Shown: positions 25,823-38,080 of the stretch, piece by piece
How positions within the stretch are numbered: position 1 is the first letter of the stretch
Layout of the letters: each line of letters starts with the position of its first letter
DNA from: Chrysomallon squamiferum
Lineage: Eukaryota; Mollusca; Gastropoda; Neomphalida; Peltospiridae
Reading direction: 5' to 3'
Assembly: GCA_012295275.1 (NCBI GenBank)
Contig: CM022676.1
Coordinates: 16,277,207-16,341,206 of the forward strand
Length of the DNA stretch: 64,000 nucleotides
The notes under the pieces: generated by a model
What the model was told of the DNA's origin: nothing
The model's input: the letters and a program-made list of their open reading frames with translations, nothing else
The model's database searches: none
Made by a program: the position numbers and the translations under genes

Positions 25823-26064
25823 GTAGTAGTGGTAGTAGTAGTAATACTAATAATAATATAGATAACAAAATTTCAAATGAGAAATTTTTGCTTGAGGTGT
25901 TTCTATATCAGCACCAAGGACCACCACCACAATAATAATATTTAAAAAAGAAAATAATAATAGTAAATATGTCATATAATTATAATCTCTTTAAACTGTT
26001 TTATTGTGGTTGAACTCTTTTCAAATGACAATTTTTTTCCCCGTTTAATAATCGCGTTAACAAA

Positions 26065-26290
26065 AACATCATCTGCTCCTAAAAACGTGACTGAAGTCAC
26101 ATATCTTACAAGTTTCAGTTCTCCGGTCCATAGGTGTCATTTTACAGGGGTCAAAGTCAAGTAAAAAATATAAAGAAACCGTGCCACTTTTTATGGGCAA
26201 ATAAACCTACTGATATTGCTTATTTGTTTGATGCTATCTTGTATTTTGTAAATGTTAAAATGTCATTTACTGTGTGGCGGTGTGATATAA
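26065..26290. promoter_or_regulatory. Conserved 5'-intron block, copy 2
   Basis: GGTCAAAGTCA at 26149-26159. It lies about 1 kb downstream (in gene direction) of the intact signal exon at 27.24 kb. Confidence 0.4.
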
Positions 26291-27016
26291 TATGTACAGA
26301 CAGACCACCAGTAAGAAAGATACAGCTAGAGAATCACATGTACTACTCTCAAGAATAAACAACAAGAACTCAGCTCCCGAAAGAAACCCCGCAAATTAAA
26401 ACCTATAAGTTCATACTCTTAGTTTTTAACCTTATTACAGCCTTGTTCATTTCTGAATTATTTAATCTCTAAAAGTACGAAAATTGACATTTTGTTGTCA
26501 GCATGTTCATTTTAAGCCTATTTTACTAATAAACTCCAAATATTACATTTTGTGTTGTAAATAACACTCTGAACTTTAATTCTCACTTAAGGTCATTTCA
26601 AGGTCAAACAAAAGGTGAAAATATTCCAAAATGTAGTTGCACGTCCTAGTGGCACATTTGGAATCCTTAGCAAAAGATCTTTCCAACAAAACATTTTCAT
26701 ACCCAAGAATAAATCTGAAAATAATGGCAAATATGCACATTTGTGCCAAAATCTCAAAATTGGAGAGTGCATAATATTAAGCCTGTGATACCGATATCAT
26801 CTAACACGCAAACTTTTTGATGTGATGTCCATGCAGACTTATCCATTATTCAATTCAGGATCTTCATAATTCCATGCCTTACTGATTCACAATTTTAAAT
26901 AAAGTACATTCAAAGAAGCAGCTATTCTTGGCGTTTTGCTATGATTTGTACTATTAAAACAAATGTAATTGTCGGTACACTATTAAATTTAATCTAGAAT
27001 TAACTCTGTGTGCGTC

Positions 27017-27028
27017 TTATTATTATTA

Positions 27029-27099
<71 letters not shown>

Positions 27100-27190
27100 G
27101 TTATTGTTATTGTTATTATTATTATTATTATTATTGTTGTTGTTATTATTATTATTATTGCTACTACTACTACTGCTACTACTATTATTT
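27017..27190. repeat. Long (ATT)n tract
   Basis: About 170 bp, mostly ATT with GTT/ACT interruptions; missing from the paralogous block near 37.96 kb. Confidence 0.95.
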
Positions 27191-27234
27191 ATGTCATTCT
27201 TAATAACAATATAAATAAAAATAATATGACATAC

Positions 27235-27292
27235 CTGAAATGACTGTAGGTATAAAAAGAAAAACAATCCATATATTTGGAAAGAAAAACAT
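27235..27292 (-). CDS. Signal-peptide first exon, copy 1 (intact)
   Basis: Close paralogue of the exon at 38.0 kb: 19 codons from the start at 27292 (MFFFPNIWIVFLFIPTVIS), then the same GTATGT donor in phase 1. Differences are a few substitutions inside the hydrophobic core; the last seven residues before the donor are identical. It is the nearer of the two intact copies to the first SRCR exon (about 7.6 kb). A long (ATT)n tract at 27.02-27.19 kb lies just downstream in the intron and is missing from the other copy. Confidence 0.75.
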
Positions 27293-27889
27293 TTCTTAAT
27301 TAAGAACTGTCTACATTGGTCTGTCTCCATCAAACACCACTACTTTAATTCAGGTGCTTATTGCTAGCTTTATATACATTGCACGTTGACTGACGCAATT
27401 TGTTTGGTAACCGTACACCTGTTTGTTACTAGTAGCTGAACTGTAACGTTTGACAGATGAGATAAATAAAAAAAAATTAAAAAAAAAAGTGACATTGTCA
27501 AGAATAGCGTGTGTGTGTTTGATTCTGTGAACAACGATTCACATATTCGTGTGTTTACAGATATTCTGTTCTGAACTTGTATGGTGATTCAGTTAGTTTT
27601 CATAAATTCTTCAGCGAATAAATATCTTTAGTGTCTTGAATATAGTAAACATAGAAATAATTAGATTCTTACCATCGAACAATCATGTTATTAGTAACCT
27701 ATCAATGCAGGCGCATTCTGAAGCTGTAATCGAAATACCCTAACAATTAAACAATTGAATACTTTAATTTTTAGTATGATCCTATCCCATCAGTTACAAT
27801 TATAATTATGAACAGATATGAAATATATATAGAAATTCTTCATTTCTACTATGTAGTTGTTCAAATGTATTTAATTTCTTGCATAGCTT

Positions 27890-28900
27890 GATACCTATTC
27901 ACTGTAACTTCTCTTCTTTAAAAATGTGAGATTTTCTCAGTATTTTGGTTATCGAATCAGTAATCAGAATAGAAAGTAGTGATAAGGCTAATTATTTTTT
28001 ATATAAATAATTTGTTTTTGTTTAATAAATATGGATACTAAAGCGTGTGTATGTATGTATTTATGTATTTGCATTTGGGAATGTGACTAATGTCTAAGGG
28101 AATTAGTATAGTAATTATTAAATTAAAACAAAGCTAATCTGTCCTTTTAATATTTGGTGCGGGTCGTTTTTTTTTTTCGTTTTTTTTTTTACAAACAGGA
28201 AGAGGGGAACATAGTAACTTAATACTTAATATCGTCGACTAAAATTTTAAACGTTTCTCTGCAGTATTACCAGGTGATAGAAAACAAACGTTCTTAACGC
28301 AGAGAATAGAAAACACACATCGTCGAACATCGCACTTGTGAACCAGGAAGTGTTGTCATCCGACCAGTAAACAATATTTAAAAGAGAGGATTTTTAAGCG
28401 ATGCGAAAATTAATGAAACTATTAGTATTATTTTAACTGAAACCTTTTGTTTTCATAATTCGTTAATTTACAACGATCGTTCAAACAAAAAATTATCTCG
28501 CATACATACGGCCTGCAAACGTAAATTAAAAGGGTGAATAAATCATACTAATTAAATAAATACATTAATCAATAATTTAAAAAATCGTGTTAATCAACAT
28601 ATATCTCTCGCTTAGAATATATCGGCATACAGACTGCTGAAAACACTTTCTTTTACTTTTCTTTATTCTATTTTATTTTTATTTATTTTTAAATTATATT
28701 ATTTTCATCACATTCTGTTCAATTTCTTTTTGTTCATCTTTGTGTTCTACAGTTAAGTGAATTATTTAAAATTTTCTCTCTCACTTCACGTTAAAAATTA
28801 CGTTCATTGCTGATTACACTTTATTTAACAACAACACACACAAGTCTGCATATTATGCATTCCGGGTGCCATCTACTGTTCCTTCAGGAATTGAAACTTT
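27890..28900. repeat. Direct repeat related to 41.43-42.56 kb
   Basis: Shares the ATGGATACTAAAGCGTGTG landmark and the following kilobase with 41.43-42.56 kb, including a poly-T stretch and the AACCAGGAAGTGTTGTCATC landmark. It extends the mosaic of copied 5' flanks. Confidence 0.7.
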
Positions 28901-31830
28901 AGATTTAGACTAATTTGTTCGCTAAATTCTGTCTGGTTGATGGGCAAATCGAGAATGTTTGTTATTTATATTAAAATAAATATTATCGACTTTAGATATA
29001 ACAAACTAAATTTTAAAAAAGATAAAAAAAAAATAAGAAATCTTACTTAAAAACGGAACAGATAAGTTTGTCTCTGTCAAACGCAAATACTTTAATTTAG
29101 ATGCTGATGCCTATCTGTATATTCATAACACGTTGACTAAGTTTAAAACTGTAACCTGAAAGCTAACTTAATCCATCTGTGCACATTGTGGGATTATTCT
29201 AGATGTAACTGTTTCACAATTCGTAAAACAGACGTTTCATATAGTAAAATGCATGAACTGTTCGTTCATGATAAACAACTAATACCGGTGTATACTTGTG
29301 TAAAACATTTCTGAAGTTTCTTTAATAACCTAATAAAAGTGATATTTTAAATGTTTTGTTATATTTTAAAGGGAAAGACTCGTTTAGTACTTAAAGGATT
29401 CAGTGATGAGTATAGATATGACTACTGTAGATTAACGTTAATTATTTGGAGATTCGTCTTTTTTCTTCTTTTATGTTTCAGAACATTGCGAAAAAGATAA
29501 TTTTAAAATATTGTTTTCGTTTTTCAAACATATCATAGAGTTCACACGATATTCACATGACGTGCATATGAAGATCAGAGAACAAGTCAGTGGTTGTTTG
29601 TTATGTACACGACACACACAAACGTGTATCCGGGTGTTATTTACAACGACCTGAACAGTTTGTTTGGTAATCGCAGACCTGTTTCAAAGCTTTTAGTAGA
29701 TAAAATGGATCGTATGACATGTGAAATGAAACGCACTGTTATTAAGAATAGTGAAGAAAAGTATTCGTTATGGTCTGTCTATTTACTTTAGCTGCCTGTA
29801 TCTACCTGTCTCTGTGTCTGTTTGTGTATTCAAAATCGTTTGACGTTACATATACTTCAAAAACGCAAGCTACAATATCCGTGGATACTTATGTGTCTAA
29901 ATGTGATTGCAGAGAGTGTCTGTTTGCGCGCGCGCATGTGTGCATTTGTGGCTAATTCTGTCAACAATGATTTGTAAATGTGTGTGTTTAGTTAAAGATA
30001 TTTTGATCAGAACTTCTACACTGATTCAGTTGTTTCGATAAATTCTTCAACGAATGAATAACTTTAGTGTTTTCAATATAGTACATGGAGAAATTACTAG
30101 ATCGGTACTAATAAAAAATCACATTATATGTGATTTTTCAACGCAGGCACATTCTGAAGCTGTTATGAACATTCGTTAAACATTAAACAATGAAATCCCT
30201 TTTAGTATAATCCTATATGTTGAGTTATAATGCAAATATATATTTCTAAATGATTATTTTATTTATGAATGGATATGAAATACATCTAGAAATTCTTCAT
30301 CCCTACAATATCGTTGAGATTATTTGTTTTCTGACAAGATGATGTTCTTTCAGTGGTAAAGCTCATGTTACAGATTGACAGCTACAAATAAAAACATAAC
30401 AGTTATTTTGTGACTTCGGGATACCTGTTCATAATCTTTTTGGGAAGAATCTGTAAATCAAAAAACAGTCTCCACTTCACTCCTAGTCATTCACCATCTT
30501 TAACACCTCATGACATTTTACCCACTATTCTTAAGTTTATCCTCTTTGTTAATTTTCTTGACTATTTCCGAAATATTAATTCTGGTTGAAACGGCAACAT
30601 CCTCAACAAAGAAGTGTGATACTTAACTCTTTCCTAGAGAGGTTAAGCTAATTCATGATGGGAATTGCGAAGCTACGGAAATTATAATTATACACCAGTA
30701 AATCTTTGATCTCTTCAGAATCATTCTGAATGTCTGTAGGTTAAGTCATCATATCCACTTGATGATGCATTGACACGTTTTGCCATCGAAGCAGTTCACC
30801 ATATTCTACTTCGTTCATGTTAGAGGAATACAAGTAACTTGAGTCACACAGAATTATGTAACAGTATTTTACTTATACTTGGTTTCCAGTCTGAATTATA
30901 TACATATTTCACCGTTTACTTCTACAAACTAAATATTTCAGAAAATTATGAAATAAAGTTAGTTCGGTTATTACATGTCCTTCATGCACATGTTTCTGAT
31001 GAACCTTCAAGACACTTGTATCTCTGTAAGATCAAATAGATTTGGACACGTGTCGGTCTCTTACTCAGGGCGAAATTATCGGGTACCAGTCTAGCAATCA
31101 GGGCAGTTGAAATGACAGGAAAGCCTTCTGAATGCTGATACCAGAGAATTGTTCTACTGGTGGACCATGAAAAATGAAATCAAACAATTTCGTAGTATGA
31201 AGAATAGATTATATCATTTGTCATTTTCTCCATAGGCACAGTCATAAATGTTGAAATACATACGCACATACAAACATACATACTTATATGTACACACACA
31301 AATACAAACACACCTAGACACGTATAAAGATGCACACATCTAAAAGCATAAACATTAACACACACACACACAGAGACCACACACACGCTAGAATAGTGTG
31401 TCTTGCTCTAATCTACAGTAACAGTAGATCCTGTTCAAGGTCTGATACCCGTAAATAACACCTTAGTGTATCACGTATATCAGTGACACGCTATTTCTAT
31501 CTCACCCACATAAAAAACAGACACGTTACAGATTTAATTTGATAAGCTGGTGAGTTTCGTCAAAAGTATGAGCAGAATACTGAAATATTTTAGGATAAAA
31601 AATAATTTTAAAATTGTTTTTAAGTAAAATTGTAATTCATTAACTGCGTGATCTTGCATAAGAAGAAGACAAACGTGTAGATTATGTCAAATTAGTCTAT
31701 ATTAATATATACCCTTGAATATTAGCTTAGCTACCTTAATAAATATTTTATTTTAATTTCAGTAAACACTCCTACCATTATATAGTTTGCGTTTGTGTTG
31801 TATATTCCTTAAAAAATAAAACAGTAACAA

Positions 31831-32003
31831 GAGAGAGACAGAGAGAGAGACAGAGAGAGAGTCAGAGAGATAGTCAGTGAGAGAGAGACAGAGAGAGGGA
31901 GTGAGAGAGATATACAGAGAGAGAATGAGAGAGAGACAGAGAGAGGGACTGAGAGAGAGATACAGAGAGAGAATGAGAGAGAGACAGAGAGCGTGAGAGA
32001 GCG

Positions 32004-32088
<85 letters not shown>

Positions 32089-32112
32089 GAGAGAGAGAGG
32101 GAGAGGGAGATG
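31831..32112. repeat. Long (GA)n tract with interruptions
   Basis: About 280 bp of GA with CAGA, GTGA and GGGA variants on one side and a pure run on the other. The counterpart at 47.87-47.97 kb is a pure GA run. Confidence 0.95.
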
Positions 32113-32229
32113 TGTTTGACAATTAACACAAGGGGGTTTTCCCGGTAAAAAAAATAGTCCCTTTCGTATTTTGCGGATTCGATGATTCAATACATACATG
32201 CGACTATTGAACATTAATGTTAATTACTC

Positions 32230-32588
32230 TGTACCTGTTTTTTTGTCTTATTTTATTTGTGAGATCGCTATAGCACACGAAAAGATACTTTTAAAATGTT
32301 CGTTTTGTTTTTCACGTACTTCCTTGTACATTCAATGGTCCCCGAACGATACTTCTATAACAGTACACCAAGTGTGTGTTTGTTTGCTATGTGGGTCAGG
32401 TATGTTATGCTGCACGAGATACACAGAGATATGCCTGGGTATTATTTACGAAGAGCTGAAAAATTCATTGTTAATACAGTGTCTGCGCATAAGTTTAGAA
32501 ATAAATAGGAAAATAAGAAATAATTTACGTTTATCAACATTCATGAGTTCATCAATAGCAACTGTTTAATAACAACAACAACAACAAC

Positions 32589-32619
<31 letters not shown>

Positions 32620-32968
32620 TTAATTATAATATTAATAATAATATTAATTATAATATTAATAATAATATTAATAACAGTAATATAATATAAAAATGAAGAA
32701 AAAACAGTAAGAAACATAATTAGATAAATATGATTATTTGAACGTTATGTTAATTTTCTTCTTCACTTATTAATATACAGTACTGAAAACCCTTTGTCGA
32801 TACAGCGATGAAATACATTCGATATTAAAATTTTGTAAAGCATATTCATTAAAACCGTGAACAGAGACAGAGGTAATACATTTCTGAAAATTATATTTCT
32901 AATCATTGCCGTCCGGTTTCGCTTTCTCTACCGTAAAAGTCGTAATAATAATAATAATAATAACAATA

Positions 32969-33025
<57 letters not shown>

Positions 33026-33320
33026 CATACACATACATACATACACACACAATAACACAGAACATGTGTATATGTATACACAACCGCACAATAACACATA
33101 ACAGCCTGTCTTACTCTACCATACAGTAACACGTCTGATCCTCGTAAATAAAACCTGAGTATGTTTTTGTGAGTATCGTGTATCAGTGACACACTATTTT
33201 CATCTGACCTACATAACAAACAAACAGAGTGAATTTAATATGCTGGCCACGCTAGTTTCAGCACCGAACGAAAAGAAGTATACAAACATATTTGGAAAAA
33301 GAACATTTTAAAATTATCTC
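32230..33320. repeat. Interspersed repeat in inverted pair, copy a
   Basis: A plus-orientation copy at 32.23-32.48 kb (landmark GTGTGTTTGTTTG, then TATTATTTACGAAGAGCTGA) and a minus-orientation copy at 33.1-33.32 kb flank about 0.6 kb containing microsatellites. Further single copies occur near 8.4, 11.0, 22.0, 29.6, 36.2, 43.4, 45.6 and 60.35 kb (plus) and 31.45, 40.6, 47.5 and 50.95 kb (minus). The class is unknown. Confidence 0.65.
32590..32668. repeat. A+T-only minisatellite
   Basis: After an AAT run, a 24-bp unit built of ATTAAT and TAATAT is repeated about two and a half times. Confidence 0.85.
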
Positions 33321-33759
33321 TAGGTAAGCTGTAATGTGTTAACAGAGCGATCTTGCATAAGAAGAAAACAGCTATGAACAAATTAAATAAAATTATGTAA
33401 TAATGTGTAACCTTCAATATTATCTTACGTTCGTTTTAAAAAGCACTCCTATGATTTCCAAAGTTTGTTTGTCTGATGTACATACGTTAAAATACACACT
33501 CAGTTGTCTGATCTGTGTTAATACAGATGGTGGTAAAGCTGTTCTGTGGGATAATTCCAAACACAAATCTTAATTTCTATGATTTACTTTGTATGATGAA
33601 AAAATAAATGTGTTGATGTCTTATGACTTTTTATAACTTAATCAGTTCAGATGATAATAAATTAAATCGCCAAGATTATGGAATGTAATGCCGAACAACA
33701 TAAACAATATATATATAAACGTAAAGTAATTTATAATTATAACAATCACAATAATAATC

Positions 33760-33769
33760 ATAATAATAA

Positions 33770-33818
<49 letters not shown>

Positions 33819-33840
33819 TATTATTATTATTATTATTACA
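33760..33840. repeat. (AAT)n followed by (ATT)n, self-complementary
   Basis: An AAT run switches to an ATT run, giving a perfect potential hairpin. Confidence 0.9.
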
Positions 33841-34114
33841 GCAATACTAAAATAATGAGTCTCGGTACTTCATATGATCCTTTCAACTGTTATTATTTTT
33901 AATTGTTTTGCAAATGAATAAACTTTGCTTGAAGTAATTTTACATCTTCTGACAGAATCACAACAACAATTATAATAACATAAAAAGAAAACAGTAATAT
34001 TGATACGTCATATAATTATAATCTCTTAAAGCTGTTTCATTATCGCTGAACTCTTTCCAAACGAGAATACGTGTTTGAAGTATTTTTGTTTTCCAGTGCA
34101 AAAATCTCGTTAAC

Positions 34115-34330
34115 AAAAAATCGTCTGATTGTGAAAACGAGACTGAAGTCATTTATCTTACAAGTTACAGTTCTCCGGTTCACAAGTGACACTTTACAGA
34201 GGTCAAAGTCAGATAAAAAGTATAAAGAAGCCTTGCTACTTGTTACGGGTAAATAAACACACTGATACTGCTTATTTGTACGAGCTATGTTGTATTTTGT
34301 AACTGTTTAAATTTTCTTTTATTCTGTGGT
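34115..34330. promoter_or_regulatory. Conserved 5'-intron block, copy 3
   Basis: GGTCAAAGTCA at 34201-34211. It lies about 1 kb downstream (in gene direction) of the dead signal exon at 35.26 kb. Confidence 0.4.
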
Positions 34331-35056
34331 AGAGTAATTTAAGATGTTCAATTATAAATCAGTAATAAAAATACAACAACTACAGGATCTGATGTTGTAA
34401 TCTCAAGAATAAAGAACAAAGAATAGTTCAACGTGTACTAAAATATGGCTGAAGTCCATTTTATGACCAACTCAGCCCCCACGCAACCCCAAGAAGAAAA
34501 TAAATAAATACAACTTATGACTTCACAATCTTAGGTTTTAACCGTATTACAGCCTCGTACATTTCTGTATTATTTAATCTCTATGTGTTGTCAGCATTTT
34601 CATTTTAAGTGTATTTTATTACTAAAATCCAAATATAACATCTAAAGAAGTTTTTTATATTGTAGTCTACCTAGTGACAAATTTGGAATCCTTAGCAATA
34701 AAACATTTTCATCAAAAGTGGCCTACTCATTAGCAAGGTATCGATCCAAAAATAGTGTCAGTTATGTCCGTCTGTGACAAAAATGTCAAAATTCGTAAGC
34801 CAGTAATATTAAGCTACTTATACCATCCAGCATACAGAATTTCAGCTGTGAAGTTTTTGTCGATACAGACTTAGCCATTATTCAATTATTATCCTCATAA
34901 TTCCAAGCCTCGCTGCTTCCCAGTTTTAAATAAAATAAACAACAATACACTGAAAATCTTTGATTAACAAATTCAAAGAAGCAAATATTCGTTATTTTGA
35001 AACAAATATAAGAGTAGGAATACTATTAGATTTAATCTAGAACTTACTCTGTTTGC

Positions 35057-35057
<1 letters not shown>

Positions 35058-35117
<60 letters not shown>

Positions 35118-35118
35118 G

Positions 35119-35163
<45 letters not shown>

Positions 35164-35220
35164 ATTATTATTATTACTATTATCTTCATCATTATCATCA
35201 TCATTATAATCATCATTCGT
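35058..35220. repeat. (ATT)n tract
   Basis: ATT triplets with a single ATATG break, then ATC triplets; close to the dead signal exon at 35.26 kb. Confidence 0.95.
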
Positions 35221-35257
35221 ATTTGACTCTTAATAACTACATATATAAATATTACGT

Positions 35258-35306
35258 CTGTAGGTATTACAAATAAATAAATTCAGATACATGTAAAGAA
35301 AGACAT
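35258..35306 (-). pseudogene. Dead signal-peptide exon with early stop
   Basis: The start codon (35306-35304) and MSFFTCI are recognisable, followed at once by TGA. The rest of the exon still aligns with the intact copies, but the stretch containing the donor is deleted. Its right flank is very like that of the exon at 27.29 kb. It is a clear intermediate in loss. Confidence 0.7.
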
Positions 35307-35739
35307 GACTTAATTAAAAACTGACTACATCAGTCTGTCTCTATCAAACACAATTAAATTAGTTCAGATCCTGATTCGTTTCATAATATACATAACACGT
35401 TGACTGACGCAGTTTAACTGATAATCGCACACTTGTTTGTTATTAGTAGCTGAAATGGAACGTATCACACGGATGAAATAAAAAAAGTATTGTTATCAAG
35501 AACAGTGAAGAAAACCTTTCTTTGTGGTAGTCTGTCTACCTGTCTCTCCGTTTATCTTTATCTACCTGTCTGTCTCTGATTATTTATTCAAAATAGTTTG
35601 CCATTATATACACTGCACAAATCTGAAATATCCGTAGATACTTGTGTGAATTTCTAAAAGAATGGGTGTTTTATCGCTTTTTGTTTCCCAAGGAGAATGG
35701 TGTTTGAAGTATTTTTGTTTTCCATATAATAAAAAAAAA

Positions 35740-35950
35740 AATCGTCTGCTCGTGAAAACGTGACTGAAGTAATTTATCTTACAAGTTTCAGTTCTCCGGT
35801 TCACAAGTGACACTTTACAGAGGTCAAAGTCAGATAAAAAGTATTAAAAAATCGTGCTACTTGTTACGGGTAAATAAACACACTGATACTGCTTATTTGT
35901 ATGAGCTATGTTGTATTTTGTAACTGTTTAAATTTTATTTCATGCTGTGG
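35740..35950. promoter_or_regulatory. Conserved 5'-intron block, copy 4
   Basis: GGTCAAAGTCA at 35822-35832. Very close in sequence to copy 3; the matching stretch runs on to about 36.12 kb. Confidence 0.4.
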
Positions 35951-36794
35951 AAGAGTAATTTAATATGTTCAATTATAAATCAGTAATAAAAATACAACTA
36001 CAGGATCAGATGTTATAATCTCAAGAATAGTTCAGCGTGAACTAAAATATGGCTGAAGTCCATTTTATGACCAACTCAGCCCCCACCCAACCCCAAGAAG
36101 AAAATAAATAAATACAACTTATTATAGTTTGTTAGAACGTTATAACATACGTAACGCTAGCTTCAAGATGTTCATTTCGTTTTTCAGATATATCCCTGTA
36201 CAGATTAATGGTGCTCAAGTGATATTCGCAGTAGCACTATAGCCAGCCTGTGTTTGTTTTGTTACAAAGGTCAGATTAAAAATTGTGTGTCACAGGAGAA
36301 CAAACGTGTACTCGGGTGTTATTTACGACGATCTGGCAGATTCTCTGGTAACACAGAGTCTGCACAAAAGTGTGGAAAAATAGTGTAATAAAGAAATCAT
36401 TTACGTTTACCAACATTCGTGACATAAATAATAGTAACTGCTCAATAACAATAATACTAATAAAGATAGCAGCAGCAACAATAACAACAATACAACAACT
36501 TCTACTACTACTACTACCACTAATAATAATAACAACAACAACAACAACAATACAGATAATCAGATACATTTAAATCTTTGAAAGTTAACTTCTTCATCTT
36601 CTTCCTCTTTCTCAGTTACTATTACACAGGACTGAACAACGTTTATCAACACACCAGTGAAACATTCGCTATGGAAATTGTCTACAGCACATTCACACGA
36701 AATAAAAATTGTGAGCCGGAGGTAAAACATATTTTTCAGAAAATTATATAGCAAATCAGTTCTCATAGGTTTCCCTTTGTTTACCGTGAACGTC

Positions 36795-36865
<71 letters not shown>

Positions 36866-36965
36866 GTAATAATAATAATAATAATAGTAATAATAAGAAT
36901 AATATTACTCATAATAATAATACTTATAATATTCATAATGATAATAATAACAACAACAATAATAG
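36795..36965. repeat. (AAT)n tract after TTTACCGTGAACGTC
   Basis: Occupies the same site as the tracts at 25.76, 32.94 and 43.86 kb. Confidence 0.95.
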
Positions 36966-37067
36966 TAGTGTCGTATAATTATAATCTCTTAAAACTGTTT
37001 TATTTTCGTTGAACTCTTTCGAAATAAACCTTTTTTTTTTTCATTCTAATAATCTCGTTAACAAAAA

Positions 37068-37270
37068 CATCGTCTGCTCGTGAAAACGTGACTTGAAGTC
37101 ACGGTTCTTCGGTTCATAAGTGTCACTTTACATGGCTCAAAGTCAGATAAAAAGTACAGAGAAGCTGTGATACTTGTGACTGGTAAATAAAGACACTGAT
37201 ACTGCTTATTTGTTTGAAGCTGTGTTGTAGTTTGTAATTTTAAAAATGTCTTTCATTGTGTGGCGGTGTA
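37068..37270. promoter_or_regulatory. Conserved 5'-intron block, copy 5
   Basis: Motif with one change (GCTCAAAGTCA at 37135-37145). It lies about 0.8 kb downstream (in gene direction) of the intact signal exon at 38.02 kb. Confidence 0.4.
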
Positions 37271-38022
37271 ATTTAATATGTACAGAAAGAAACCAGTAAG
37301 AAAAAAACCCGTAGTCGGTTTATGTAATACTTTCATGAATAAACAACGAACAATTCAGAACCCGAAAAACTCCCAAATTAAAACCTGAAAGTTCGTACTC
37401 TTAGTTTTTAACCGTACTACAGCAATGTCCATTTCTGTATTACTTAATCTCTAAAAGTGTGAAAATGGACATTTTGTGTTCAGCATGTCCATTTTAAGTG
37501 TATTTTACTAATCAGCTCCAAATATTACATCTTGTCTTGTAGATAACACCTTCAACTTTAATTTTATCTTAAGGTCATTTCAAGGTCAAACAAAAGGTGA
37601 AAATGTTCCAAAATGTAGTTGCTACCTGCTGGTAGCTCATATGGAATCCTTACCAAATTATCTTTCCAATAAAACATTTTCATCAAAACTTACCTACTCT
37701 TTACCAAAACATCAATCTGAAAGTAGTGGCAATTATGCACATTCATGTCAAAATTCGAGAGCGAATAGTATTGTGTCTGTGCTATCAATATCATCTAACA
37801 TACAAACTTTCTGCAGTGAATCGTTTTCCATGCAGAATTAGCCGTTAATCAATTCACGATCTTCATAATTCCATGCCTTACTGATTCACAATTTTAAAGA
37901 AGCAGCTATTATTGGCGTTTTGCTATGATTTGTATTATTAAAACAAATAAAACCGTCGGTACACTATAACATTTATGAATTTCATTCTTAATAACAATAT
38001 ATATAAAAATAATATGACATAC

Positions 38023-38080
38023 CTGAAATGACTGTAGGTATAAAAAGTAAAACAATCCATAAATTTGGAAAGAACGACAT
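38023..38080 (-). CDS. Signal-peptide first exon, copy 2 (intact)
   Basis: Start codon at 38080-38078 with A at -1/-2 and a purine at -3. It encodes a 19-residue secretion signal (MSFFPNLWIVLLFIPTVIS): a polar start, a hydrophobic core of about ten residues and a small residue before the end. It stops at a consensus donor (GTATGT) after one base of the next codon. That phase-1 end joins the A exon at 19606 to give a valine codon and an open frame. The intron would be about 18 kb. The exon lies in a duplicated block shared with 25.5-27.9 kb, so it may be an alternative first exon of one gene or belong to a lost paralogue. Confidence 0.75.

Larger units (their letters stand above)
25505..27870. 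repeat. Duplicated 5' block, copy 1 (carries intact signal exon)
   Basis: Matches 36.55-38.92 kb in the same order: the CTTCATCTTCTTCC stretch, a microsatellite after the TTTACCGTGAACGTC stretch, the GGTCAAAGTCA block, the signal exon and its upstream flank. The main difference is the (ATT)n tract at 27.02-27.19 kb, present only here. Limits are approximate. Confidence 0.8.
28750..34610. repeat. Segmental duplication copy a (about 5.9 kb)
   Basis: Collinear with 44.8-50.36 kb at an offset of about 16 kb. Shared landmarks are the ATTATGCATTCC stretch, the GCGCGCGCATG run, the long GA tract, the paired inverted repeats and the GGTCAAAGTCA block. Microsatellites inside differ in length and motif between the copies. 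Confidence 0.8.

Noticed and set aside
26989-27333. Poly-Asn, poly-Leu or poly-Ile open frames
   Set aside because: These are translations of ATT/AAT triplet tracts; the paralogous block near 37.96 kb lacks the tract altogether.
32198-32569. 123-codon plus-strand frame and similar frames near 22.0, 48.1 and 60.3 kb
   Set aside because: They are readings of the interspersed repeat. Similar residues recur only because the DNA is repeated; frames open and close differently in each copy, and no splice or domain signal supports them.
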